Shown here piece by piece: positions 18,082-26,655 of a DNA stretch of 64,000 bases. The stretch covers positions 1 through 64,000 of the forward strand of contig JAFQZQ010000014.1 in NCBI GenBank assembly GCA_017405845.1, written 5' to 3'. Numbering within the stretch: the stretch's first letter is position 1; every line of letters starts with the position of its first letter. The notes under the pieces are model-generated. The model saw only the letters and a list, made by a program, of their open reading frames with translations. It was not told where the DNA came from and searched no databases. This DNA comes from Mogibacterium sp. (GTDB lineage: Bacteria; Bacillota; Clostridia; Peptostreptococcales; Anaerovoracaceae). The position numbers were made by a program, and so were the translations under genes.

Positions 18082-20913
18082 TTAGTATATTTCGCAGAAG
18101 TGTTTTACGAGATCTGTCATATACTGTCTTCTGCCTTTTCCGGTTGTTCCGATATAAGGCAGATCGAGAAGTGTTGCTCCTGGGTCTCCGTTTATCTCAA
18201 TGAGAATTGGTCCGTCTTCTGCTATTGCAACATCCCATGCGAGATAGCCGTGAATATTGTTTTCAATGCATATCTCTTTGACCATTTCACAGGCTTCCTT
18301 GAAATATGGAATTTTGAATCCTTTGATCTTTGTTCCGGTTACAGGATGATATTCAAATGTATGTATTGCATCATCATCTACTGCGTCGGTGCAAAGTGTT
18401 CCTGTTGCCAGGTCGATAGCAGCTCCTACGCCACCTCCATGGAGGTTATCAACACATCCTGTTGTTCCGCCCATCTTGAGCATTGCATAAGCAATCTTGA
18501 AATGATTACCCTCTTCATCAAGATCGATATCTGAATGCAATGTTGCAAATCTGATTGTATTAACGGCAGTCGGAGACATTTCATTCATCTTCGGATGCTG
18601 CTTTACGAATTCTTCTACGATTCCGCGAGGTAAGCTCTTGAGTTCATCATAAACTTCCTTCATGTTGTCTGCTGTCAGATCGAAAGGCTGAGCTCCTCTT
18701 CCTCCGAATCCGCTGTCAGGCTTATAGAAAATTTTATCGATATTTTCGAATTTCTTCTTGAAACTATCGAATGTCATCTTTTCTGTGTCTGCCCATGCTC
18801 TGCGGGTATATTTAGCGAATTTTCTGTTTGTTTTGCGCTTAGAGAAGAATACTCTGTACCACTGAATATCGGTATTGATCATTTTACGGATCTTATTACC
18901 CATGCTCTGAGTAAAGATGGAATTCTGAGTTTCCTTATCGAGCTTCCAGAATTCGTACCATACATATTCAACAGGCTGACAGATAGTTCTGGCTCTTGCA
19001 TCGAGGAACATTGCCTTAGCCTCATCATATGAGCAGTTATGGTATTCCATTGTTTTAGTAATGGCTTCTTCTCTTCTGGCTTTTATCTTTTCTCTTTTGT
19101 CGGCCATTTTATTAGCATGCTTCTCGTGCATTCTTAAGATGGTCTCTTCATTCTGCTTATGATATCCGTTATATGCATACTCTTTGAAATTGCAGCCGTA
19201 TTTTTTCTTTGCAGCTTTCATTTCTTCGAGTGCTTTTTCATAAGTCCAGCCGGCATCAGCAGCTACGTCTCTTACATACTGCTTTTCTTTTTCCTTGTTG
19301 AGTCTGACATTTTCGAGACTTCTGCGATAGACAGTTGTCTGCATGTAGTCAGGAGTATTGTATAATCCGAAATTCGTATATTCGTTATATTTGCAGCCTG
19401 TTCTTTCTCTGCATGCATCAAGCTCTGTTACTGTCTTTTCTCTTGACCATCCGGTCCTTTCCATTGTTGTTTTGATGCATTTTTCTCTTTTAGTATTAGA
19501 ATTTCTGGACTCTCTTGTTCTGAGATAGAAGATGATTCCGAGAACTACCCAGATGATAAGGCAGATGTATGATTCCTTACCGAGTGAGCAGTTGAACATC
19601 GGAATAGGTACCAGCAGCAATACTACAAACATAAGTCCGAAGATACCGCCGAGTATTCCGGTGAACATAATTTTACTGTTATTTTTCTTCTTTGCGGTCT
19701 TATATGCTGCGAGCGAAGTGTATCCGTATCCGATAGCTGCTCCTAATGAGGACATGTCTACGATCCAGTTGAGAGCTGTTCTTCCGAAGAAAGGAGCTAT
19801 CATGGATATAACCATGATGAAGAGGATAGCATTGCGCGGTGTCTTGTATTCATCGTGAAGCTTTCCAAACCATGGCGGGAGGAAGTGCTCTTTCGACATG
19901 GAGTAAAGAAGTCTGCTGGCTGCCATGTAGAATCCGATAATTCCTGAGAGTATGGCAGCGAGTACGGCAAGTCCGAGCAGTACCAGTCCGGCTGTTCCGA
20001 GAAGTTCCTTAGCTGCGTAGAAAGTTGGCAGAGCCATGAGTCCGTTCAGCTCAGGAACTGCGTCGATATATTCTACCCATGAGTTGTATCCTTCAGGAAC
20101 GACCATTGCTGTTACTGTGTTGAGCAGAACGTAAACCGATGCTCCGAAGAGGATCGATATTGTCATGATCACCTTCGTTTTACGCGGAGAGAAGTTGAAT
20201 TCTTCTGCAGCTTGCGGGATCGTGTCGAATCCTACGAAAGCCCATGGAGCTACTGCTACTACAGCGAGAACTCCTCCAATCTTTGATCCTTCAGTGACCG
20301 GATAAAATCCCGGGCTGAGGTTTGCAAATGAGGCTTTGCTGCTGAAGAGTGCAGCTAAAGTTACCAGTGCAACTCCGCCTACGAGCATGAATACCAGTCC
20401 TGTCTGGAAGATACCCGTGAATTTTACGCCTCTGATGCTGAGGAACGCGAAAAGTCCCAATGCGAAAAGTGCCAGAAGGATCTCACCCATGTAGATGTCG
20501 TATCCGGCTACCGTGTAGTGGAATCCTACCTGGAAGATATTATTCATCAGGTTACGACCAATAAGAGCAAGAGCTGTTCCGTTGAGTGGTACTATGGCAA
20601 GATATGAGATGCCGAGGAACCACGAGCACAGGAATGCGTGTCTGTTGCCGAAGGTCTTCTGTGTATATGTGAATTCTCCTCCTGCTACAGGATATTTATT
20701 GATCATAAAGTTATAGTTGATAGCTATTATGATCATCACCAGTGCGGCGATAGACATAGCTATCAGGGTGCCGAGCGGGCCGGCCTTACCGAGGAATGTG
20801 TTTCCAGGCATAACAAATGCTCCCCAGCCGATGATGCATCCAAGGGCGAGCGCCCATACATTGATCGGCGAGAGCTTCTTTTCAAGCCTTACTTCTTCTC
20901 TTTCTCTAGCCAT
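18082..20913 (-). CDS. APC-family amino-acid permease fused to a C-terminal ATP-grasp domain
   Basis: From the ATG at 20913 (AAGGAGC 9 bases upstream) it has 943 residues. Residues about 15-465 form an APC-superfamily transporter with roughly 12 membrane segments, including the typical N-terminal GCIIGWGAFVMPGNTF and PVAGGEFTYT. Residues about 485-660 are soluble and hold three degenerate repeats: GWSREKTVTELDACRERTGC, GWTYEKALEEMKAAKKKYGC and a more diverged NCSYDEAKAMFLDARART, the first two closed by an EY-x-x-x-G motif. Residues about 685-943 look like the sugar-transfer-associated ATP-grasp family: FYKPDSGFGGRGAQPF, GIVEEFVKQHP, the Mg-binding YLAWDVAIAEDGPILIEINGDPG. APC permeases move amino acids; ATP-grasp enzymes ligate via acyl-phosphates. 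That the two act on one substrate is inference. There is no frameshift at the joins. Confidence 0.85.
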   Translation of the reverse strand: MAREREEVRLEKKLSPINVWALALGCIIGWGAFVMPGNTFLGKAGPLGTLIAMSIAALVMIIIAINYNFMINKYPVAGGEFTYTQKTFGNRHAFLCSWFLGISYLAIVPLNGTALALIGRNLMNNIFQVGFHYTVAGYDIYMGEILLALFALGLFAFLSIRGVKFTGIFQTGLVFMLVGGVALVTLAALFSSKASFANLSPGFYPVTEGSKIGGVLAVVAVAPWAFVGFDTIPQAAEEFNFSPRKTKVIMTISILFGASVYVLLNTVTAMVVPEGYNSWVEYIDAVPELNGLMALPTFYAAKELLGTAGLVLLGLAVLAAILSGIIGFYMAASRLLYSMSKEHFLPPWFGKLHDEYKTPRNAILFIMVISMIAPFFGRTALNWIVDMSSLGAAIGYGYTSLAAYKTAKKKNNSKIMFTGILGGIFGLMFVVLLLVPIPMFNCSLGKESYICLIIWVVLGIIFYLRTRESRNSNTKREKCIKTTMERTGWSREKTVTELDACRERTGCKYNEYTNFGLYNTPDYMQTTVYRRSLENVRLNKEKEKQYVRDVAADAGWTYEKALEEMKAAKKKYGCNFKEYAYNGYHKQNEETILRMHEKHANKMADKREKIKARREEAITKTMEYHNCSYDEAKAMFLDARARTICQPVEYVWYEFWKLDKETQNSIFTQSMGNKIRKMINTDIQWYRVFFSKRKTNRKFAKYTRRAWADTEKMTFDSFKKKFENIDKIFYKPDSGFGGRGAQPFDLTADNMKEVYDELKSLPRGIVEEFVKQHPKMNEMSPTAVNTIRFATLHSDIDLDEEGNHFKIAYAMLKMGGTTGCVDNLHGGGVGAAIDLATGTLCTDAVDDDAIHTFEYHPVTGTKIKGFKIPYFKEACEMVKEICIENNIHGYLAWDVAIAEDGPILIEINGDPGATLLDLPYIGTTGKGRRQYMTDLVKHFCEIY

Positions 20914-20943
20914 ATATAAGCTCCTTTTATAAAAAATAAACAA

Positions 20944-20968
20944 GTGCAACAATTTAAAAATGCTGCAC
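20944..20968 (-). terminator. Hairpin with T-rich tail between psuG and the permease gene
   Basis: GTGCAGCA / TGTTGCAC with an A+T loop. In the minus direction it is followed by TTGTTTATTTTTTATA. It may end the tdk-psuK-psuG transcript or act as an attenuator in the permease-gene leader, because it lies only 30 bases ahead of that start. Confidence 0.45.
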
Positions 20969-21007
20969 CTTATTATTAAACATTACATATTGTTAACGCA
21001 ATGTATA

Positions 21008-21021
21008 TTTAGTTAACTAAA
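21008..21021. promoter_or_regulatory. Perfect 14-bp palindrome, possible operator
   Basis: TTTAGTTAACTAAA is a perfect palindrome in the 130-base A+T-rich gap upstream of the permease/ATP-grasp gene. Its position ahead of a possible -35/-10 pair (TTGCGT, 17 bases, TAATAA on the minus strand) would suit a regulator site. No regulator is encoded next to it. Confidence 0.3.
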
Positions 21022-21043
21022 CATAAATTTAGTGTAAACAATG

Positions 21044-21955
21044 CTATTTGCAAAGTTCACAGGCTGTCTGTGATGCTATCTTTGCGTTATTGAAGACGAG
21101 CTTGATATTTGAATCCAGGCTGTCGCCTCCGGTAATCTCTTTTACTTTTGCGAGAAGGAAAGGTGTAGTTTCTTTTCCTTTTATTCCGAGTTTGTTGCAC
21201 TCTTCGATTGCTTTATCGATTGCAGGATTGATTACGGCAGAATCCATTGAATATTCATCAGGAATAGGGTTTCCTACCAGAACTCCGCCTTTCATTCCGA
21301 GCTCCATATGTGTTTTGAAGAAATGTGCGAGCTCTGCCGGCGAGTCAACTTTGTAATCTACTTTGAATCCGCTCTTGCTTGTATAGAATGCAGGCATGTC
21401 TTCAGTGCCCATTCCAATTACCGGAACTCCTTTAGTTTCAAGGTATTCGAGTGTAAGTCCGATATCTAAGATCGACTTGCAGCCTGCGCATACAACCATT
21501 ACAGGTGTCTGGGCGAGCTCTTCGAGATCGGCGCTTATGTCCATCGTGACCTCAGCTCCTCTGTGAACTCCGCCGATGCCACCGGTAGCAAAGATGCTGA
21601 TGCCTGCCATATGGGCTATCATCATGGTCGTTGTTACTGTACATGCTCCGTCGAGGCCTTTAGCGCAGAGCATTGCGAGGTCGCGTCTTGAAGCCTTGGC
21701 GATTTCTGGCCCTTTTTTGCCGAAATATTCGATTTCGTCAGGAGTCAGTCCGGCTTTGAGTCTTCCGCCGATAATAGCTATGGTTGCCGGAGTTGCGCCG
21801 TTTTCTCTTACTATTTTTTCAACGGCGAGAGCAGTCTCAACGTTTTGAGGATAAGGCATGCCGTGCGAGATGATGGTGGACTCGAGAGCTACCACCGGCT
21901 TGCCGGCATCGAGAGCCTCTTTTACCTCTTTGCTTATATCCAGATATTTGTTCAT
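21044..21955 (-). CDS. psuG: Pseudouridine-5'-phosphate glycosidase
   Basis: Splits pseudouridine 5'-phosphate into uracil and ribose 5-phosphate, breaking the C-C glycosidic bond. The 303 residues open with the family signature ALESTIISHGMPYPQNVETA and contain FATGGIGGVHRGAE and GNPIPDEYSMD. It starts 3 bases after the psuK stop. With psuK it makes a complete pseudouridine-degradation pair, and tdk lies upstream in the same run of genes. Confidence 0.93.
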   Translation of the reverse strand: MNKYLDISKEVKEALDAGKPVVALESTIISHGMPYPQNVETALAVEKIVRENGATPATIAIIGGRLKAGLTPDEIEYFGKKGPEIAKASRRDLAMLCAKGLDGACTVTTTMMIAHMAGISIFATGGIGGVHRGAEVTMDISADLEELAQTPVMVVCAGCKSILDIGLTLEYLETKGVPVIGMGTEDMPAFYTSKSGFKVDYKVDSPAELAHFFKTHMELGMKGGVLVGNPIPDEYSMDSAVINPAIDKAIEECNKLGIKGKETTPFLLAKVKEITGGDSLDSNIKLVFNNAKIASQTACELCK

Positions 21956-21958
21956 TAC

Positions 21959-22915
21959 TTAATTCTCCTCTAGTTCTCTTATTTTTATATCTTCATCTTT
22001 AATTATTTTCTCTATCAGTTCGCCGCTCATTCCCGGATTTATAGTCGGATCGACTGAGATAGTTGCGGATGCCGCTGCGTTTGCTGCCATGGCAGGACCC
22101 TTCAGGCCGTCATCTCCGTCTTTCAGCGAGCTCCAGATTATTGCAGCCATTGCTGAATCTCCGGCGCCTGTTGTGCTCTTAACATGTGCGGAGTACCTGT
22201 CTACCATAATTGCGTTATCCTTGTCGGCTGCGAGTATTCCGTGCGGACCCATTGAAATGAATACTCTTCTGACACCCTGACTGATTATCGCCCTGGCTGC
22301 TTCGAGGCAGTCGTACTCGTTCTCGATTATCATGTCGGTCAGAAATTCGGCTTCGAGCAGGTTAGGCTTAAGAGTATCGATCCCATCCAGATGGCCCTTG
22401 ATTTTATCTGCATGTGTGACGGATACGGTATCTACATAGAGCGGAACGCGGCAGATTTCTTTCAATTTTATGAAAGCCTCCTGCGACAGATTGCAGTCCG
22501 CCATTACGACAGTTGCCGAATTGAGGATGTCGCTTATGGACTCGAGATATTCAGGTGTGATCTGCTTTACTATGTCTACATGAGAGAGAGCCAGGTCCAT
22601 CTCACCCTTTTCATCGTTGATGAAAAGATAGACGGATGAGGAGCCGCCCGGAACGACTACCGACAGGCTCGTGTCGAGTCCTATGCTCTCGCATTTCTTG
22701 AGCATCTCCATGCCGAGCACGTCATCACCTGCGGCGGTCACGAGCTCCACATCAACTCCAAGCAGGGTAAGATTGTGAGCGATGTTTCTGGCTACTCCGC
22801 CATAGCTCATTTTAATGACGCCCGGGTTTGAATCGCCCGGAATGAGAGGCTTGTAAGGAGTGCCGCCGATGTCAATGTTGGCTGCACCGATAACTACTGC
22901 ATATCCTTTTTTCAT
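21959..22915 (-). CDS. psuK: PfkB-family kinase, probably pseudouridine kinase
   Basis: A 318-residue ribokinase-fold enzyme. The PfkB signatures are GGVARNIAHNLTLLGVDVELVTAAGDD near the N-terminus and TTGAGDSAMAAI with the catalytic Asp near the C-terminus. The start VVIGAANIDIGGTPY resembles pseudouridine kinases. Adjacency to psuG (3 bases) makes pseudouridine the likely substrate. Another nucleoside or sugar is possible from sequence alone. The gene starts 1 base after the tdk stop. Confidence 0.88.
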   Translation of the reverse strand: MKKGYAVVIGAANIDIGGTPYKPLIPGDSNPGVIKMSYGGVARNIAHNLTLLGVDVELVTAAGDDVLGMEMLKKCESIGLDTSLSVVVPGGSSSVYLFINDEKGEMDLALSHVDIVKQITPEYLESISDILNSATVVMADCNLSQEAFIKLKEICRVPLYVDTVSVTHADKIKGHLDGIDTLKPNLLEAEFLTDMIIENEYDCLEAARAIISQGVRRVFISMGPHGILAADKDNAIMVDRYSAHVKSTTGAGDSAMAAIIWSSLKDGDDGLKGPAMAANAAASATISVDPTINPGMSGELIEKIIKDEDIKIRELEEN

Positions 22916-22916
22916 A

Positions 22917-23498
22917 TTATGACTCTTCCTGCTCCTTGATGCGCTGTTTCCAGCATTTATGGCACATTGCCGTGTATCTGTCGTTGCCGCCGAGCACCAC
23001 CTGGTCGCCCTCGGTGATTATGCGGCCGTTGTCATCAAACCTGGCATTTACAGTCGCCTTGCGGCCGCACTCGCATATCGTTTTGATCTCGGTTATAGAG
23101 TCAGCCAGCTCCATGAGCCTCTGCGCGCCGGGGAAGAAGTGGGTCTGGAAGTCTGTGCGGAGACCGAAGCAAAGCACCGGCAGATCATACTCATCGACAA
23201 GCCATCTGAGACCGTCTATCTGAGTAGGAGTCAGGAACTGTGCCTCGTCTGCGATTATTACGTCGAAGTCTCCGGCATCGTGGTAAGCCTGAATGATATC
23301 GTCATCAGGATGAATCACCTGAGCCCTGTGTTGCAGGCCAATGCGGCTGCGGATAATATCGGCGCCGTCGCGGGTATCAGTACCCGGCTTTATGAGCCAG
23401 ACAGTCATGCCTTTCTCTTCATAATTGAATTTGGTGGTCAGAGCCTGGGCGGATTTAGAAGATCCCATCGCTCCATACTTGAAATACAGTTTTGCCAT
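22917..23498 (-). CDS. tdk: Thymidine kinase (type II)
   Basis: Phosphorylates thymidine (and deoxyuridine) to the monophosphate for salvage. From the ATG at 23498, with GGAGG 7 bases upstream, it has 193 residues, the usual size. The P-loop is GAMGSSKSAQAL, a variant of the usual GPMFSGKS. The lasso region holds four zinc-type cysteines (CECGRK and CHKCWKQR). The catalytic Glu is in IADEAQFL. The frame is open 51 codons further upstream, but that extension has no similarity to kinases. The first gene of tdk-psuK-psuG. Confidence 0.93.
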   Translation of the reverse strand: MAKLYFKYGAMGSSKSAQALTTKFNYEEKGMTVWLIKPGTDTRDGADIIRSRIGLQHRAQVIHPDDDIIQAYHDAGDFDVIIADEAQFLTPTQIDGLRWLVDEYDLPVLCFGLRTDFQTHFFPGAQRLMELADSITEIKTICECGRKATVNARFDDNGRIITEGDQVVLGGNDRYTAMCHKCWKQRIKEQEES

Positions 23499-23564
23499 TT
23501 TGCACCTCCACATCGGTTGTGTGCATATCATTAGTAACAATAATTTTACTACACAATTATATAA

Positions 23565-23646
23565 CGCGCAAAGAAGCATATAGTAAACGTCCTCGAAAGC
23601 ACGAAGCACTTTCTGCGGAATGTTTACTATATACTTTCTTTGCGCG
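23565..23646. repeat. Long hairpin (82 nt) in the tdk / nucleoside-importer divergent gap
   Basis: Arms of about 24 bases (CGCGCAAAGAAGCATATAG... against ...CTATATACTTTCTTTGCGCG) pair with one bulge. The inner part (GAAAG / CTTTC) continues the stem, so almost all 82 bases pair. It would lie in the tdk 5' leader if transcription starts beyond it. It resembles no riboswitch class known to me. Confidence 0.6.
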
Positions 23647-23772
23647 ATCATATATCGCGATCATATTTAAAAAGTATTTTGTTTTTTTTACGGTTATAAT
23701 ATAATTAACGCGGTGGAATCGACGGATTCCGGATTACAAAATATCACTCTAAAGTACTTTAGGAGGATCGTA

Positions 23773-24906
23773 ATGAAGAAATTTCTTGTTTTACTCCTCG
23801 CAGCTCTGATGGTATTCTCATTTGCAGCTTGCGGGGGCGGCGGCGGTGGAGATGAAGCTGCAGCTGATGACTCACTGAAGGTCGCAATGGTAACTGACTA
23901 CGGTGATATCACTGACCAGTCCTTCAACCAGACAACATATGAGGCATGCAAGGCATTCTGTGAAGAGAACGGTATCGACTTCACATATAAGAAACCTGCA
24001 TCTGACTCCACAGCAGACCGTATTTCTTCGATCGAAGAGGCGATTGAAGAAGGCTATGGCGTAATCGTAATGCCTGGTTACGCATTTGCGGACGCTATCT
24101 TTGAGGTAGCTCCACTCTATCCGGACACAAAGTTCGTAGCACTTGACGTAAGTGAAGGCGACCTCACTGCATACGGCGAGAGAGAATTCGATGGACCTAA
24201 CGTATTCAGCGCTGTTTACCAGGAAGAAATCGCAGGCTACATGGCTGGTTATGCAGCAGTTAAGCTGGGATACACAAAGCTCGGATTCCTCGGCGGAATG
24301 GCAGTTCCTGCTGTACAGAGATACGGCCATGGATTCGTTCAGGGTGCTGATGCTGCTGCAGGAGAGGCTGGCGTTGACGGCGTAGAGATCAAGTACGTTT
24401 ACGGCGGACAGTTCTTCGGCGATGCTGATATCACAGCTGCTATGGACACATGGTACAGCAAGGGCACAGAGTGCGTATTCGCTTGCGGCGGCGGAATCTA
24501 CACATCCGCAGCTGAGGCTGCTGCAAAGGTTGGCGGCAAGGTCATCGGCGTTGACGTAGACCAGGCCGGCATCATCGACGGAGCTTATGGCGAAGGCATG
24601 ACAGTCACATCGGCTATGAAGGGTCTCGGAGCTACAGTTAACACACTGCTCGGAGCTATCAAGGACGGCACATGGGATGAGTATGCAGGACAGATCAAGA
24701 ACCTCGGACTCGTTTCTGAGACACCTGCAGACAACTATGTACAGCTGCCTGAGTCCACACAGTGGGGTGACGGATTCCAGCAGGCTGACTATGAGCAGCT
24801 CGTTAAGGAACTCTTCAACGGAGACAGAACAGTTTCGGCTGACACAGAGAAGATCCCTGCAGTTAAGAACATCAAGGTTGATGATCAGGGAGCTATCAAG
24901 GGCTAA
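23773..24906 (+). CDS. nupN: BMP-family nucleoside-binding lipoprotein of an ABC importer
   Basis: Captures nucleosides outside the membrane and delivers them to the NupOPQ-type transporter. From the ATG at 23773 (AGGAGG 6 bases upstream) it has 377 residues. The signal peptide ends in the lipobox FAAC followed by a Gly-rich spacer. The mature part starts LKVAMVTDYGDITDQSFNQ, typical of Bmp/PnrA-like proteins. The membrane-anchored position is inferred from the lipobox. It is followed by a strong terminator and then by the ATPase and permease genes. A small hairpin (GGAATC GACG GATTCC, about 23714-23729) lies in its leader. Confidence 0.92.
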   Translation: MKKFLVLLLAALMVFSFAACGGGGGGDEAAADDSLKVAMVTDYGDITDQSFNQTTYEACKAFCEENGIDFTYKKPASDSTADRISSIEEAIEEGYGVIVMPGYAFADAIFEVAPLYPDTKFVALDVSEGDLTAYGEREFDGPNVFSAVYQEEIAGYMAGYAAVKLGYTKLGFLGGMAVPAVQRYGHGFVQGADAAAGEAGVDGVEIKYVYGGQFFGDADITAAMDTWYSKGTECVFACGGGIYTSAAEAAAKVGGKVIGVDVDQAGIIDGAYGEGMTVTSAMKGLGATVNTLLGAIKDGTWDEYAGQIKNLGLVSETPADNYVQLPESTQWGDGFQQADYEQLVKELFNGDRTVSADTEKIPAVKNIKVDDQGAIKG

Positions 24907-24935
24907 CCTTTAACTCTGACACAAGTCAAATATCT

Positions 24936-24964
24936 AAGGCGGTTCGCAGCGAACCGCCTTTTTC
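24936..24964 (+). terminator. Terminator after the BMP gene
   Basis: AAGGCGGTTC GCAGC GAACCGCCTT followed by TTTC. It probably lets the binding protein be made in excess over the downstream ATPase and permeases, a common arrangement in ABC operons. Confidence 0.85.
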
Positions 24965-25056
24965 TTATCATAAAATTTCTATAATTTTATGGCGGATAAT
25001 AGTATAATAATTATGTATAACTTATTACTAGATGTTAGACGGAGGAATACGGGATT

Positions 25057-26655
25057 ATGGATGCACCTTATGCAATAGAAATGGTGAACATTACCAAACG
25101 ATTCCCCGGCATCATAGCTAATGACAACATTACGCTGCAGCTGAAGAGAGGCGAGATACACGCCTTGCTTGGTGAAAACGGTGCCGGTAAATCGACCCTC
25201 ATGTCTGTCCTGTTCGGTCTGTACCAGGCTGAAGAAGGCGTTATCAAAAAGGACGGAAAAGAGGTAAAAATCAACAATCCTAACGATGCGAACGACCTGG
25301 GCATCGGAATGGTACACCAGCACTTTAAACTCGTACAGTGCTTCACCGTACTCGAAAACATCATCCTCGGAGTTGAGTCAACAAAGAACGGAATTCTCCA
25401 GATGGATGAAGCCAGAGAAAAGGTAAAAGCACTTTCAGAAAAATACGGACTGCAGGTCGATCCTGACGCCAAGATCGAAGATATTACTGTAGGAATGCAG
25501 CAGAGAACTGAGATCCTCAAGATGCTCTTCAGAGATAACGAGATCCTCATCTTCGACGAGCCTACTGCCGTGCTTACGCCGCAGGAGATCGAAGAGCTGA
25601 TGGAGATCATGAAGAACCTCAGAGCTGAGGGTAAGTCGATCCTCTTCATCACGCATAAGCTGAACGAGATCAAGGCGGTTGCTGACAGAGTTACTGTACT
25701 CCGCCGCGGCAAATACATCGGAACCGTTGATGTTGCAACGACTTCGAAAGAAGAGATGAGCCGCATGATGGTAGGCCGTGATGTAAACATGGTAGTCGAC
25801 AAGGAGCCTGCTAAGCCTGGCGATGTTATTCTCAAGGTAGAGAACATGACAGTCGCTTCAAAGCTCCACTCGAACAACGCTGTAAAGAACGTCAGCTTCG
25901 AAGTACATGAGAGCGAGATCGTATGTATCGCCGGTATCGACGGAAACGGCCAGACCGAGTTCGTATACGGACTCACAGGCATGGAGCCTCTCGTCGACGG
26001 AAAGATCACCCTCTGCGGTGAAGACATTACCAAGGAGTCGATCCGCAAGAGAAGCAGACTGCTGAGCCACATTCCTGAGGACAGACACAAACACGGACTC
26101 GTTCTCGACTATCCTCTCGAGTACAACATGGTACTTCAGAGATACTGGCAGCCTGAATTCACATCGAAGGCCGGCTTCCTCAAGAGACCTGAGATCCGCG
26201 CATACTCCGAGAGACTCGAGGCTGAGCACGACGTAAGATCGGGCCAGGGCCCAATCACGATCGCAAGAGCCATGTCCGGCGGTAACCAGCAAAAGGCGAT
26301 CATCGCCCGTGAGATCGACAAGGATCACAAGCTGCTGGTAGCTGTACAGCCGACAAGAGGACTCGACGTCGGAGCTATCGAGGGCGTTCACAGAAACCTC
26401 ATCAAGGAAAGAGACAACGGAAGAGCCGTACTGCTCATCTCACTCGAGCTCGAAGAGGTTATGAACGTACCTGACAGGATTCTCGTAATGTACGAGGGCG
26501 AGATCGTCGGTGAGCTCGATCCTAAGAAGACGACAGTCGAAGAGCTCGGTCTCTACATGGCAGGTGCTAAGAGAAACGTCTTTATCGACGGAAACACGCC
26601 AGAAATAGAGGAATCCGAGGTAGTTGATAACGTTAGAGAAGGGAGGGATGCGTAA
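25057..26655 (+). CDS. nupO: Nucleoside ABC transporter ATP-binding protein (two ATPase domains)
   Basis: Energises nucleoside import. The 532 residues carry two ABC domains. The first is complete: Walker A GENGAGKSTLM, Walker B ILIFDEPTAVLTPQE. The second is degenerate as in the sugar/nucleoside class: GIDGNGQTEFV in place of Walker A, MSGGNQQKAIIAREI as signature, and VAVQPTRGLDVGAIE at Walker B. GGAGG lies 11 bases upstream of the ATG. The last base of the stop overlaps the first base of the next gene. Confidence 0.95.
   Translation: MDAPYAIEMVNITKRFPGIIANDNITLQLKRGEIHALLGENGAGKSTLMSVLFGLYQAEEGVIKKDGKEVKINNPNDANDLGIGMVHQHFKLVQCFTVLENIILGVESTKNGILQMDEAREKVKALSEKYGLQVDPDAKIEDITVGMQQRTEILKMLFRDNEILIFDEPTAVLTPQEIEELMEIMKNLRAEGKSILFITHKLNEIKAVADRVTVLRRGKYIGTVDVATTSKEEMSRMMVGRDVNMVVDKEPAKPGDVILKVENMTVASKLHSNNAVKNVSFEVHESEIVCIAGIDGNGQTEFVYGLTGMEPLVDGKITLCGEDITKESIRKRSRLLSHIPEDRHKHGLVLDYPLEYNMVLQRYWQPEFTSKAGFLKRPEIRAYSERLEAEHDVRSGQGPITIARAMSGGNQQKAIIAREIDKDHKLLVAVQPTRGLDVGAIEGVHRNLIKERDNGRAVLLISLELEEVMNVPDRILVMYEGEIVGELDPKKTTVEELGLYMAGAKRNVFIDGNTPEIEESEVVDNVREGRDA

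Noticed and set aside
23500..23772. Purine-type riboswitch before the nucleoside importer
   Set aside because: The hairpin lacks the conserved three-way-junction loops of purine and related riboswitches.
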